A stretch of DNA of 64,000 bases from Alphaproteobacteria bacterium 46_93_T64 (GTDB lineage: Bacteria > Pseudomonadota > Alphaproteobacteria > Sneathiellales > Sneathiellaceae): contig MAAN01000022.1 in assembly GCA_002163135.1 (NCBI GenBank), forward strand, positions 62,001 through 126,000. Direction: 5' to 3'. Positions 49,168 through 58,671 of this stretch are shown piece after piece (position 1 is the first letter of the stretch; each line of letters opens with the position of its first letter). The notes beneath the pieces were generated by a model. It did no database searches. It was not told the origin of the DNA and saw only the letters and a list, made by a program, of their open reading frames with translations. Made by a program: the position numbers and the translations under genes.

Positions 49168-50465
49168 TGTGAAAAAAGCGGCCACGGCACATTTGAAAAT
49201 ATCCAAAGAGATTTTGGTCGACGGATCAAAATATAATGAATTAATAAGTCGAGAAATTCAAAATATGAATTTGAACGTAGTAGGTTCAATAAGTGTATTG
49301 GTATGCACTGCGGCCGGGGTTTGTTAGGCACCCCTCAGCGGCGCTCAAATGGAAGAAGAGAAATGGTTAAAGCCTTTAAGTATATTACTGATGGATTTTA
49401 CATCGCTGTTTTTGCAGTAATCCAATTTAACTGGATACACTTCTGTTGAATAAATAATGCGTTCATTGGTGTAAGTTATCTAAAACTACAGCCTTAAACA
49501 GCAAATTTACCAATGTTTTTAGATTTTGAATCAGCCGGATTTTTCTCTCTGAACGGCGTTATTCCCATTCTACCATTTTCTTCTCTACCCGGAGATATCA
49601 AGTTGTGCGGCGCCAGCCGCCGTCTTATTTTCATTAATCTATGATTTCTAGTAATTAACTTAGTGAGTCGCTACGCGACACCGGGCTTCGCCCGGAGAAT
49701 TTTAATCTTTTCTATTTTGAAAATCTTATTCAAAGACTTAGTCTTTTCACATCAGCGTACTCTACAAAATACCTTTCTAGAGATGCTCAAATCCCCCGGC
49801 ACCGGAAATGGACGCAAATGTGGCGTCATTGAACCATGCAAACATTATGTTGTTGCATAGTCCTCTCCAGTACCCAGAGGAATTTCAATGATCTTTCTGT
49901 CGAAGACTGTTTAGCACCGATCGATGGTTAATCGCAGTAGGCGGCGTTCCTTACCCACATATAAGTGCCGAAATCCAGGCCGTTAAGGCGCAAACGCGGT
50001 CACAGCTAGTTAGCTGCACACTCATTCACCGCAAACATTGCAACGATGAATAAATAAGTGATCGCTGATGAGGCGATCTACTATCTATGGCTTTACTCAC
50101 AGTTTTACCATCTGCTCGGAGTGCGACTTCCTTATAATGCCGGTCTAAGTCCCGGTGTCATCAGTGAAATTGTGGTCGCTATGGTCAAATTTTCCAAATT
50201 CGATAGGTTGATTATAGGTGGATGGAAAACGCCTGTCAAAAATGGCAGAATTCTGGGGTTTGGTGAGCTTTCGATATTGAAGTAGGTGCTCCTAATCACT
50301 CATAGGAATTTTTTTCGACATTATCCGCAAGAAACTTGAAGCAATGGTGAGGCCGGTTTTTGATATCACTTTGATGCGCGAGCTTCCATGTTCTCAAATT
50401 TGACCAATGCACAACTGGTCCGTTAACTTAAAGTTATAAATAAGTAATATTACGGAGTTTGTATC
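49168..50465. other. Gene-poor stretch behind the integrase
   Basis: About 1.3 kb with no convincing gene; small ORFs have no recognisable domain. It contains hairpins: GCGGC-GCCA-GCCGC at 49607-49620, and the double hairpin at 49667-49695. It looks like decayed island DNA. Confidence 0.55.
49667..49695. repeat. Back-to-back double hairpin
   Basis: GTCGC-TAC-GCGAC at 49667-49679 followed one base later by CCGGGC-TTC-GCCCGG at 49681-49695, then an AT-rich stretch. The two tight stems resemble REP-type elements or a terminator; no second copy of the full unit was noticed in this window. Confidence 0.5.
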
Positions 50466-51080
50466 ATGATAAATAAGCAAAAATCTGCTTCTACAAAAAA
50501 AGTAAAGAATCAAAATAGACCACAAACCATGACGATTGAAGTTTGGGAAGAAATTAGGCTGATGTATGAGACGGGGAATTACACTCAGCGGCAACTAGCT
50601 AAATATGTAACAGCCAAAGGCTTTTCTTGCTATCAGGGGAATATCGCTCGACGTGCAGACAAATACAATTGGATAAAGGGTTCTCTAAGAGACGAAATCC
50701 GAGCGGAGGTTTTAAAGGAGTACAAGCAAACGATGGGAGAGCAGCTAGTTGATATGCTTCTGCAACACACAAGTGTCGCGCGGATGATGCAAGCTGAAGT
50801 GTTGCGTCATTTTCATAAATTGGCAGATGAAAGAAAAATTGACAAAAATCGCGTGTTACCACCCAACCAACTTGCAACTCTCGTAACTACAGCAAAAACA
50901 TTGCAGGACATGGAAGCCCGTTCGTTTGGCTGGAATTACAAAGAAGGTAAACCGTATAGTGGTGCTGACGATGATGTAGCTGAGGAGTTACCTGTCTTGA
51001 CAGTCAGAGTAATGACTGAAGAAGAAGAACAGGAAATCCGGGAGCAAGGAGCGAAACGGCTTGAAGAAATTAATGGCTAA
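50466..51080 (+). CDS. HTH protein resembling phage terminase small subunit
   Basis: A 204-residue protein with GGAG eight bases before the ATG. The N-terminal part (about 20-75) is a helix-turn-helix, MTIEVWEEIRLMYETGNYTQRQLAKYV followed by ARRADKYNWIKGS, the layout used by small terminase subunits and related phage DNA-packaging or regulatory proteins. The middle is helical and the end strongly acidic (EEEEQEIREQ). No large terminase or structural phage gene is next to it, so if it is phage-derived it is an orphan. The call is by pattern only. Confidence 0.5.
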   Translation: MINKQKSASTKKVKNQNRPQTMTIEVWEEIRLMYETGNYTQRQLAKYVTAKGFSCYQGNIARRADKYNWIKGSLRDEIRAEVLKEYKQTMGEQLVDMLLQHTSVARMMQAEVLRHFHKLADERKIDKNRVLPPNQLATLVTTAKTLQDMEARSFGWNYKEGKPYSGADDDVAEELPVLTVRVMTEEEEQEIREQGAKRLEEING

Positions 51081-51695
51081 CACGGGCTCCAGAATATACG
51101 CAAATTTAGTCAATATTTGTGCAGAGAATAATTCGTTTATGTTGAACTAAATTGTAATGGTCCAAAATTGAACTGGTAGGCTTGACCCAAGAGAGTCGAT
51201 TAAATCCCATAGTCGGCTCATCTCTCAATAACGGACGTTTATATGTCCTGATTGGAGGTTATTCTTTGTTCCGTTTTGTGCCAAAATCAGACATGTCACA
51301 GTCGACGGGTCAAGAGCCACTCAGTTCCCCTACCCCCCTTAATCTCTGGAGCTCTGGAGCTCTGGAGCTCCTCGCTAACAAATTTGATCTGACAAAGGCC
51401 GGCCCAATGCCCTTTATCTGAAAAACCGCACTCTTTCAGATTAACCGAATGCTGAAGGCCGCGATGCGTTTGAAGTCGACTTTAGTATGCTGATGCCGAG
51501 GATATGTACGAAGCAGCCGCGCCTGACCTACACTAGGCTGCGCTCAGAATCCTCGCTTGCAGCTTCGCCGACTTCAATTTCGCCGCGGGTTCTATTGCGC
51601 TGATGGAGCCGAGCGGTTGGTCCCACAACGGCTCGGCAATTCCCTGTAAATAGCAAATCCAATTCTGCTGCGGTTATTGGCGCAATTCCGGATCG
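51081..51695. other. Gap with a short tandem repeat and an unexplained GC-rich patch
   Basis: No gene is supported. It holds three tandem CTCTGGAG units at 51344-51367, and at about 51440-51650 a patch richer in G and C than its surroundings that may be a remnant of a lost gene. I could not assign that remnant. Confidence 0.4.
51344..51367. repeat. Tandem octamer CTCTGGAG x3
   Basis: Three perfect head-to-tail copies of CTCTGGAG, with a further CTC. A possible site of slipped-strand length change; it is not inside a recognised gene. Confidence 0.8.
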
Positions 51696-53528
51696 CTAAA
51701 TTGCTTTAACACTACCAACAAATTGCTCCACTTCCTGGCGCAATATATTAAAACGTTCGCTTAACGTTTTTGAAGCCTCTAATACTTCACTGGACGCCGT
51801 ACCCGTCTGCTCCGATCCTGCCCGGACATTGACAATACTGTCGGAGACACTCTGTGTACCGGTGGCGGCTTCCTGAATATTGCGGCTGATCTCACTGGTT
51901 GCGGCCCCCTGTTCCTCAACGGCAGAGGCAATCATGGTAGCAATTTCATTCATCTCGGCAATGGTTTTTCGGATGCCCTCTACCGAGCTGACGGCATTTT
52001 GGGTTGCTCCCTGAATTGATCCGATTTGAGCGCTGATATCTTCTGTGGCCTTGGCTGTCTGACTAGCCAAATTCTTGACCTCAGAAGCGACGACGGCAAA
52101 ACCTTTGCCGGCATCCCCGGCTCGTGCGGCTTCAATGGTGGCATTCAGAGCCAGCAAATTGGTCTGTCCGGCGATATCGTTGATTAAATTGACCACATCT
52201 CCAATTTTCTGGGCCGCTTCAGCCAGCTCGCGGATGGTTTGACTGGTCCCGTCAGCCGTTTCAACAGCCTTGCCCGAAATATTCGTCGAATGAGAAACTT
52301 GCCGGCTAATTTCATTGATTGACGAGGTCAGTTCCTCAGTAGCACTAGCCACCGACTGCACACTGACCGTTGCTTCTTCGGCTGCTGAGGCCACGGTCTC
52401 ACTCTCCTCTTCGGTTTTCCTCGCAACCTCCGACATGGATTGGGCTGAGGATTCCATTTGAGTGGAACTCGCCGCAACGATGCCGAGAATTCCCTCGACG
52501 GTTTCGCTAAATCCCACAGTCATTCCGTTCAACTTTTCTTCGCGGGCCTGGCGTCTCGCCGCCGTTTCCGCGTCACGCTTGCGTTCACTTTCCAATTGAT
52601 CTTGTTCACGCTGCCGTTCGTCCAGTGCCCTCTGTTCGCGTCTGCGGGCAACCTCTCTCTCTTCTTCTTCAAGCCGTAGCTTCACAATGGCGTTTTGTTT
52701 AAAGATATCAAGGGAACTGGCCATTTGGCCAATTTCGTTGGACAAACCCAGTGACGGTATTTCTATGTCTATGGCGCCATTCGCCAATTCTTCCATGGCA
52801 TTATTCATCTCGCTTATACGTGTCGTCATTGTACGTGTTATGAGAAAACCAGCGATCGCGCTCAGCAGCACAGTGATACTGCCGGCGATAAGTAGCACAC
52901 TGATAGCCGCCCGCTCATCCGCCTCGGCCGTCATCAAAGCCGCTTCGGTGAAATGCTCGATATCCAGCAACGCATCCACAAGCTCTTTGTCGATTTGTTT
53001 CTCTTGATGTTCAACTTCTTCAGCAAGTTCCAAAGCCTGTTGCAATTCGCCTCTTTCGGCTAGATGCAGCGTTTTTTCTGCCAGCTCTTCATAAATCTTA
53101 TGTTCCGTATGGACCTTCTCCATGATAGCGAGGAGTGTCCGGAATTCAGTCTTATCCTTGTCGGTATGAGCGGTTTCGATCGCGTTCGTCAGGACCGCTT
53201 CGGCCTGTTTCAATTCGTCTTCAACCAGATGACCCAGTGTTGAAAATTCCTCCTCCAGCACCTTGAAATGAGCAAGGTTTGCTCGATCACCGGATAATCG
53301 CTGGCTCAGCGACATGGAACGTTCAAACAAAATAGCCTGTTCCAGTTGATGCAAAGTAACCGATGTGAATTTTTCGGTCAGCGGCATATCCCGTTCCGCA
53401 ATATCCTCGATTTCCACTCCGATCGCTTGCATTTTAAGAATACTAAACCCTGAAGTACCTATGAGTGCGGCAATCAACAAAACCACAAGTCCATAAATAC
53501 GTGTTGATATCTTTATGTTTTTCAACAT
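51696..53528 (-). CDS. Methyl-accepting chemotaxis protein
   Basis: Chemoreceptor of 610 residues: first membrane helix about 10-32, a helical periplasmic sensor (four-helix-bundle type, about 35-205), second helix about 207-231, a HAMP domain, a long coiled region rich in Glu and Arg (about 285-345), and the cytoplasmic signalling hairpin with [34 protein letters not shown]. No CheB/CheR-binding pentapeptide is seen at the end (FVGSVKAI). It lies alone in the island. The ATG is directly behind GAGGA with short spacing; a TTG one codon later would be better spaced. Confidence 0.95.
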   Translation of the reverse strand: MLKNIKISTRIYGLVVLLIAALIGTSGFSILKMQAIGVEIEDIAERDMPLTEKFTSVTLHQLEQAILFERSMSLSQRLSGDRANLAHFKVLEEEFSTLGHLVEDELKQAEAVLTNAIETAHTDKDKTEFRTLLAIMEKVHTEHKIYEELAEKTLHLAERGELQQALELAEEVEHQEKQIDKELVDALLDIEHFTEAALMTAEADERAAISVLLIAGSITVLLSAIAGFLITRTMTTRISEMNNAMEELANGAIDIEIPSLGLSNEIGQMASSLDIFKQNAIVKLRLEEEEREVARRREQRALDERQREQDQLESERKRDAETAARRQAREEKLNGMTVGFSETVEGILGIVAASSTQMESSAQSMSEVARKTEEESETVASAAEEATVSVQSVASATEELTSSINEISRQVSHSTNISGKAVETADGTSQTIRELAEAAQKIGDVVNLINDIAGQTNLLALNATIEAARAGDAGKGFAVVASEVKNLASQTAKATEDISAQIGSIQGATQNAVSSVEGIRKTIAEMNEIATMIASAVEEQGAATSEISRNIQEAATGTQSVSDSIVNVRAGSEQTGTASSEVLEASKTLSERFNILRQEVEQFVGSVKAI

Positions 53529-54485
53529 TTCCTCACTCTTTCACTTAATAACGGGTACTTGACGAGCGGATCTACCAGCTGCAAAATTAATCAACAGGCG
53601 ACGTTTTGATCTCGGCTACAAACTCCGCCGCTGTGTCAATAGCAAGCGATTAAATGAACAACGCACGAACGATTTAATTCCTGGTCTTCACACGCTGAAT
53701 GTCTAACTCTTTAATTAGACTGACAAACTTCTGTTGCTATTTTCCTGCAACCCGAATTGGCTCTTATATGCTTTCCAAATGAATTGTATCAATTAGGTTA
53801 TTAATTTGGAGCTAATTATTAAAAACTAATATTTTAGGCGCGACTTATTAGGGTTGTTTCAGCAATCGACCGCGCTGTAGTTCCCTCCCAAGCGACAAGC
53901 TGCTGCTCGCCGATGCAGTTTCGAGAGCCGCTGAGCAGCCCGGCTATAGGGGTGAACCTTGGAGTTATGACGGAATGGCGGCATGGAATATCGGGGTTAC
54001 ATGGAATATAGGGGTTGGTATGTGGCATTTATTTTCCGCCTAGTGACGCATAAAAGTCCGTTCGGGGTCAACTTGAGAAGTCTTGACGGCCACTTATTTG
54101 TGTCCTCTCAGCCCCTTCAATCCGAACACTGTAAATGTATTTTCAAATTTCTCTGAAATATCTTCCGCTTAACGTGAAAATTCAGACTTAAACTCGGCGA
54201 TCTTAACGGGTCTCAAATGTGCCAAAAGGGGAAGCTCGAGATGCATATTTAGGAAAATGATTAAAGACTGCAAAGATGATCCGAATTACGAAAGAATTGC
54301 CACAATGCGTCCAGATACGGCCAAATCATCAATTTAGGGGCAGCAGCATGGCCGTAATTTAAACTCCTTCCATTTGCAGTGTGGTTTCACCATCTTAGCT
54401 TTCAATACTGATGCTATTAGAAAAATAATTGTTAATAGATAGTGGAGTATTATTAGGTACCAAATTTCTTATTGGAAATGCGCTT
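53529..54485. other. Gap before the hybrid kinase
   Basis: About 950 bases with no credible gene. It includes repeat copy 1 (54051-54231). A GC-richer part at 53840-54010 contains ATATTCC-like short repeats and may be remnant coding DNA that I cannot assign. Confidence 0.5.
54051..54231 (+). repeat. Dispersed intergenic repeat, copy 1
   Basis: First of four related stretches. Shared landmarks in order: AAAAGTCCGTTCGGGGTCA, CCCCTTCAAT-CCGAACA, TTTCTCTGAAATATCTTCCGCTT, TTCAGACTTAAACTCGGCGATCTTAA, GTGCCAAAAGG. Same orientation as the other copies. This is the most diverged of the first three. Confidence 0.7.
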
Positions 54486-56558
54486 ATGGACCAAGACTTG
54501 CGACACCTGGAGATATTGACGAAGGCAGAGCTAATTGCTGAAGTTCAGCGCCTGCGCGCATGTCACAGATTAACTGTCGAGCAAAACCCTAGTTCGCAGA
54601 GTGATTTTTCTGACGCAAACAAGGTGGATCGGTACGAAAATCTAGAAACAGAATTTAACGAGTTGATCGATGCTGTTGACAGTATGAACGCCGCGTTCAT
54701 TCTGTATGATGCCAATAACCGCTTTGTCCGCTGCAATTCTCTACACAAAATCTATTACCCGCACCTGAGCGATGTATACCTGCCAGGCACCCCGCGCAGC
54801 GTTGCATTGAGACGACACGCTGAACATTTGGCAGACCTCGCGCCGGAATTCGATATCGAAGCCTACTTAGCGAAACGTGACATATACCGGGGCATCCCAC
54901 GCCCTGATGAAGAACGTCAAATGACAAACGGGCGCTGGCTCTCTATTCGCGAACACTTGACATCGACCGGTGGTTTGGTAACCGTTCGCACCGATATTAC
55001 TGACCGAAAAAAAAGCGAAGCCAAGCAGCATGAAAGTGAAGAGCGTTTTCGAGCGTCATTTAAATCCAGTCACGGCATAGCAACAATTACAGATATTGAA
55101 ACGGGAACGTTTATTGATGTAAATGACGCATGGTTAACGCTTAGAGGTTTCGAGAAACATGAAGTAATCGGAAAGACAGCAGTTGAGCTAAATGTTTGGG
55201 GTTCAGAGGAGCGCCGAGAGGAAATTGTAAGCGAACTCAAACTTCGCGGAAGATTACTCAATTACGAAACACACGCCGTCACCAAGGCTGGAGAAATCCG
55301 CGAGACAATTATCAATGCCGAGGTGGTGAATATCCAAGGCAAGGAACTAATGTTTCTTTCTGGATCAGACGTAACCGAACGCAACCGATTTGAAAAACAA
55401 CTCCGCCGGTCGCAGAAAATGGAAGCTGTTGGCCAACTGACGGGTGGCATCGCTCATGATTTCAACAACATTCTTGGGATAGTTTTGGGTAATCTGGAAA
55501 TCATTCAAAGCTTACCACCGGGTGACAATAAAATTGCTGGTCGCATCGATGTCGCAAGAAAGGCAGTAGAACGTGGCGCTGATATCACCCACAAGCTTCT
55601 TGGATTTTCTCGGAAAGATCCACATGAAGTGCGGCTTGTGGACATAAATGGATCGGTCAACAATTTGCTGGATTTAGTCAGCAAATCTCTAACTGTCTCC
55701 ATTGATATAAAAACGTATCTTGCAGATGAATTATGGACCGTTGAAATCGACCCCGGAGATTTTGAAGACGCAATCCTTAATCTGGCGCTAAATGCGCGGG
55801 ATGCCATGCCAGATGGTGGCAAACTGACGATTGAAACTGCGAATATAGTATTTGATGAAGAATTTGTTGTGCATAATCCAAAAGCCTCAGCTGAAAGCTA
55901 TGCCCAGATCACTATCAGGGATACAGGGGCAGGAATGACCAATAAAGTAATAGACAGGGTTTTTGATCCTTTCTTTACTACAAAGGAAGTCGGAAAGGGA
56001 ACTGGGCTTGGGCTCAGTATGGTCTATGGTTTTGTTGAGCGGTCTGGTGGGTTCATAACTATTGATTCAGAAATAGGTAAGGGCTCAGCATTTCATCTGT
56101 TTATTCCCCGAACTATTGAAAATGCAACTGATCTGAACGATACAAAAATTACAACTGGCAAGCTACCTCTAGGTCATGAGAAAATATTGATTGTCGATGA
56201 TGAAGAGGGACTACGCGATATTGTGGCCATTAATCTTGGTGACCTAGGATATAACACGCTTGTGGCAGGAGATGGGCCAAGTGCTTTGAAGATACTCGAA
56301 CAAGAACGCGATATTGACCTTTTGTTTAGTGATGTCGTGATGCCAAAATTTATGAACGCTTATGAATTGGCTCAGAAGGCACATAAAAGACACCCACAAC
56401 TAAAGATATTGTTGACCAGTGGTTATGATGAAAATCTGGGCGAAATTGAAAATGATGACCCCTTCCTTATCAAGCTGAGAAAGACACAACTGAAAAAACC
56501 TTACGCCATCTCTGAGTTGGCTATCGCTATTCGCGAGGCGTTGGATGAGGAACTCTGA
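54486..56558 (+). CDS. PAS-containing hybrid sensor histidine kinase
   Basis: A 690-residue cytosolic hybrid kinase from ATG 54486 (an in-frame TTG at 54429 is less likely). A coiled start is followed by a PAS-like domain (about 45-175) with the PAC end TVRTDITDRKKSE, a second PAS (about 185-300) ending FLSGSDVTERNRFEKQL, the histidine H324 in GGIAHDFNNILG, the N-box NLALNARDAMPDGG, G-boxes DTGAGM and GKGTGLGLSM, and a C-terminal receiver with the phospho-acceptor D616 in LLFSDVVMP. There are no membrane helices. No cognate output gene is adjacent. Its stop codon leads straight into repeat copy 2. Confidence 0.94.
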   Translation: MDQDLRHLEILTKAELIAEVQRLRACHRLTVEQNPSSQSDFSDANKVDRYENLETEFNELIDAVDSMNAAFILYDANNRFVRCNSLHKIYYPHLSDVYLPGTPRSVALRRHAEHLADLAPEFDIEAYLAKRDIYRGIPRPDEERQMTNGRWLSIREHLTSTGGLVTVRTDITDRKKSEAKQHESEERFRASFKSSHGIATITDIETGTFIDVNDAWLTLRGFEKHEVIGKTAVELNVWGSEERREEIVSELKLRGRLLNYETHAVTKAGEIRETIINAEVVNIQGKELMFLSGSDVTERNRFEKQLRRSQKMEAVGQLTGGIAHDFNNILGIVLGNLEIIQSLPPGDNKIAGRIDVARKAVERGADITHKLLGFSRKDPHEVRLVDINGSVNNLLDLVSKSLTVSIDIKTYLADELWTVEIDPGDFEDAILNLALNARDAMPDGGKLTIETANIVFDEEFVVHNPKASAESYAQITIRDTGAGMTNKVIDRVFDPFFTTKEVGKGTGLGLSMVYGFVERSGGFITIDSEIGKGSAFHLFIPRTIENATDLNDTKITTGKLPLGHEKILIVDDEEGLRDIVAINLGDLGYNTLVAGDGPSALKILEQERDIDLLFSDVVMPKFMNAYELAQKAHKRHPQLKILLTSGYDENLGEIENDDPFLIKLRKTQLKKPYAISELAIAIREALDEEL

Positions 56559-56749
56559 TGTCCGCAATGGGTCATGAACGGTTGTTTTTACCGGTCTGAA
56601 AACACTTCCGCTTAGCCCCCTTATAACGGACATTGAAAATGAAATTTCAGATTTCTCAGAAATAACTTCCACTTTCAGTGCAGCTGCGGACATAAACTCG
56701 CCGGTCCTAAAAGGTCTGAAAAGTGCCAAAAGGCGACATGTCACGTGCA
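56559..56749 (+). repeat. Dispersed intergenic repeat, copy 2
   Basis: Starts at the first base after the kinase stop. Landmarks: TGTCCGCAATGGGTCA, GGTCTGAAAACACTTCCGCTTAGCCCCCTTATAACGGACAT, TTTCAGATTTCTCAGAAATAACTTCC, GCTGCGGACATAAACTCGCCGGTC, AAGTGCCAAAAGGCGACATGTCACG. It is the fullest copy. Confidence 0.8.
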
Positions 56750-56995
56750 ACGGTTTTTGATGCATTTAGGTTCCCTGTCTAATCTTGAAATTGAAAAAAA
56801 ACCTCGCCAACAAAATGAATATGGTCAATGAAATTTAACTATATATACATGAGTATTATTATGATCTAATGTTCATGTTCAAGGTATCCATGCGTTGTAA
56901 CGCAACGTTATTAATTTACCGAGATAGAATATCATTTTCCCGTTCTTTGCGGCTCATGATTTTAAGCGGACTAATCTGTAGGGGGGTTACAAAAA
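56750..56995. other. AT-rich leader of the VPLPA-CTERM gene
   Basis: No gene. AT-rich sequence likely to hold the promoter of the next gene, ending in an AGGGGGG ribosome-site-like run about ten bases before the ATG. Confidence 0.5.
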
Positions 56996-57540
56996 ATGAA
57001 CTTTGTTAGAAATCTTATTCTATCTCTTGTTTTCGGAGGTGTCGTTTCTTTAGCTGCCACCACAACACAAGCTGCTGATTTCAACTATCAGTTTACGGGC
57101 ACAGAAGGAACAGTATCAGGAACTATCACGCTCAGAGAAGTTAGAACAGGCTATTATACGGCAGAGCGTTTCACGATCAGAAGATACGAAAATCCAAACG
57201 GTACGATACGCACATTTACCATATTCATTGACATTCCCGATGTAGACGACCAAAATTTTATTTATAATACATTTAGAATGGAAGACGGAAAGATATCTTA
57301 CTATCGGTTATTTTCCAAATTCTTACATATGTTACCATTCACTGTGATTAATTGGAATTCGTACAGTAAAGTAGGTAATGAATTATCTCTTTTCTTCCCC
57401 CCCCCAAACAATAAGATATCCTATAGGGGAAACCTCACATTCTCACCATTATAGTCCCACTTCCTGCGGCCCTCCCGTTATACGGCGCGGGTCTCGCAGT
57501 CATGGGATTTATAGGCTGGCGTCGTAGTCGTAAAGCCTGA
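56996..57540 (+). pseudogene. VPLPA-CTERM surface protein, sorting signal out of frame
   Basis: An exported protein whose C-terminal sorting signal lies in another frame. The first frame (ATG 56996 to TAG 57454, 152 residues) has a signal peptide (about 1-26, ending TTTQA) and a strand-rich domain FNYQFTGTEGTVSGTITLREV. From 57454 the next frame reads VPLPAALPLYGAGLAVMGFIGWRRSRKA to TGA at 57540: a VPLPA-CTERM signal with its motif, hydrophobic segment and basic tail. The shift must be within 57427-57453, because the second frame has TAG at 57424. A C9 run at 57397-57405 is a further unstable place. Without the signal the protein would be released rather than sorted by an exosortase-type system. 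Confidence 0.82.
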
Positions 57541-57660
57541 GGGACATGAACAGGGGAATTCTCCAAGTTCCCCAATAAGCCAGCTATACAAACGTCTGAC
57601 ATACTGCTCAAGCGCAAAGGGGGTTAATTCCCTTTCTCGCTTTTACGTTCCAAATAGTGA

Positions 57661-57856
57661 CATAAAAAGGTCCGTTCAGGGTCATAAGCAGACTTTTTTC
57701 TTAGCCAAAATCACTTCTGCTCTGCCCCTTCATAGCGGACATTTGCATTCTGAAATTGGATTTCTCAGAAATAGCTTCCGCTTTCCGCACAGTTGCGGAC
57801 ATAAACTCACCGATCTAAAATAGTCTCCATAGTGCCAAAAAGAGACATGTCACGGG
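57661..57856 (+). repeat. Dispersed intergenic repeat, copy 3
   Basis: Landmarks: AAAAAGGTCCGTTCAGGGTCAT, CTGCCCCTTCATAGCGGACAT, TTTCTCAGAAATAGCTTCCGCTTTCCG, AGTTGCGGACATAAACTCACCGATC, TAGTGCCAAAAAGAGACATGTCACG. Its end is almost identical to that of copy 2. Confidence 0.8.
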
Positions 57857-58041
57857 CAATGATTTAAGAGCCAATCTGGTCCCATACTGGCTTGAATAAC
57901 TGGATTAGGAAAATGGCACCCAGGGCCTCTCATCAGAAGCAACAATACGCCCTATTAACAACAGTATTTTCAGTGAAACCAGTCATATTGATGTCAAACG
58001 ATTTTCAGCCCTTCAATCCGTGTAAATTTCATAAAAATGAG

Positions 58042-58070
58042 AAAACGGGCAGCATAATGCTACCCGTTTT
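58042..58070. terminator. Terminator-like hairpin
   Basis: ACGGGCAGCA-TAA-TGCTACCCGT with one internal mismatch, with AAAA before and TTTT after, so it could act in both directions. No gene is clearly assigned to it. Confidence 0.6.
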
Positions 58071-58349
58071 CAATCCAAGGAAACTTCTGCCAGTTACGTA
58101 GACAGGAACGCCGGACAGTTGTTTCCAATAAGAGGCCAGGGAACGGACCTCCTTTACCCGGATCAAGGCTTTCACTGAGCGGCATCAAACTTGATGTCAA
58201 AACAAGTATTTATTCAATCAAGTACAACTCTTATTGCCACTTAAAACACGTTCAATTACTGGCGTGAACATAGCAAAGTTGCTATATATAAACGCAAATT
58301 TTATCGGATATACTGTCAATAAAATTTTTCGTATTTTTTTGATTTATAG

Positions 58350-58535
58350 GAGATAAATGACAAAATAAATGAGCGATTACATGAGCTTTCCCTGAGTGTC
58401 GAGCAAACCATCGACCAGAATGAATTATGGGAAATTTTAAAATCCAATCTTTCTTCATTTAGCATGCAGTGGGCCAATTATGCATTCGGACTGCTGGACG
58501 ATCTTATCTTCATGTCTAATATGTCGGAAGAGTGA
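58350..58535 (+). pseudogene. LuxR autoinducer-domain-like fragment
   Basis: An open frame of 61 codons (58350 to TGA 58535) reading INDKINERLHELSLSVEQ, then DQNELWEILKSNLSSF and MQWANYAFGLLDDL. It resembles the N-terminal helices of the LuxR-type protein encoded just downstream on the other strand (FNQKLISANSQADIWRLFKNH). An AGGAG site and ATG at 58347-58359 stand in front, but in the neighbouring frame, which stops after three codons. It looks like the frameshifted, truncated start of a second LuxR-type gene. Similarity is by eye only. Confidence 0.5.
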
Positions 58536-58671
58536 TTGGAGACAAAATGGTCCTTCAGGTCTCGACAATTAATCAGCACTTTCAAAATGCAATGTGGCGT
58601 CTTAACGCAAGGGTCCGAAAGCATGCTATTGTAGTTGCCATGAGCAAACGCCAATTGTTCCTATCAAAAAG

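Larger units (their letters stand above)
57541..58349. other. Gap holding repeat copy 3 and a terminator-like hairpin
   Basis: No convincing gene in about 800 bases. It includes repeat copy 3 and the hairpin at 58042-58070; the remainder is AT-rich and unassigned. Confidence 0.5.

Noticed and set aside
49130-49327. 65-codon plus-strand ORF after the integrase
   Set aside because: Overlaps the integrase end, has no ribosome site and no recognisable content.
50058-50285. 75-codon plus-strand ORF
   Set aside because: GTG start without clear ribosome site and no family resemblance; lies in decayed intergenic DNA.
53834-54028. 64-codon minus-strand ORF in the GC-richer part of the kinase upstream gap
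   Set aside because: Composed partly of short repeated ATATTCC-type sequence; no domain recognised. Possibly a remnant but not supported as a gene.
57397-57405. C9 run as the switch that brings the VPLPA-CTERM signal into frame
   Set aside because: The frame of the signal has stops at 57412-57414 and 57424-57426, so a length change at the C-run cannot reach it; the shift must be at 57427-57453. The C-run may still act as an on/off site.
57892-58101. 69-codon plus-strand ORF
   Set aside because: It runs through a terminator-like hairpin and has no ribosome site or known motif.
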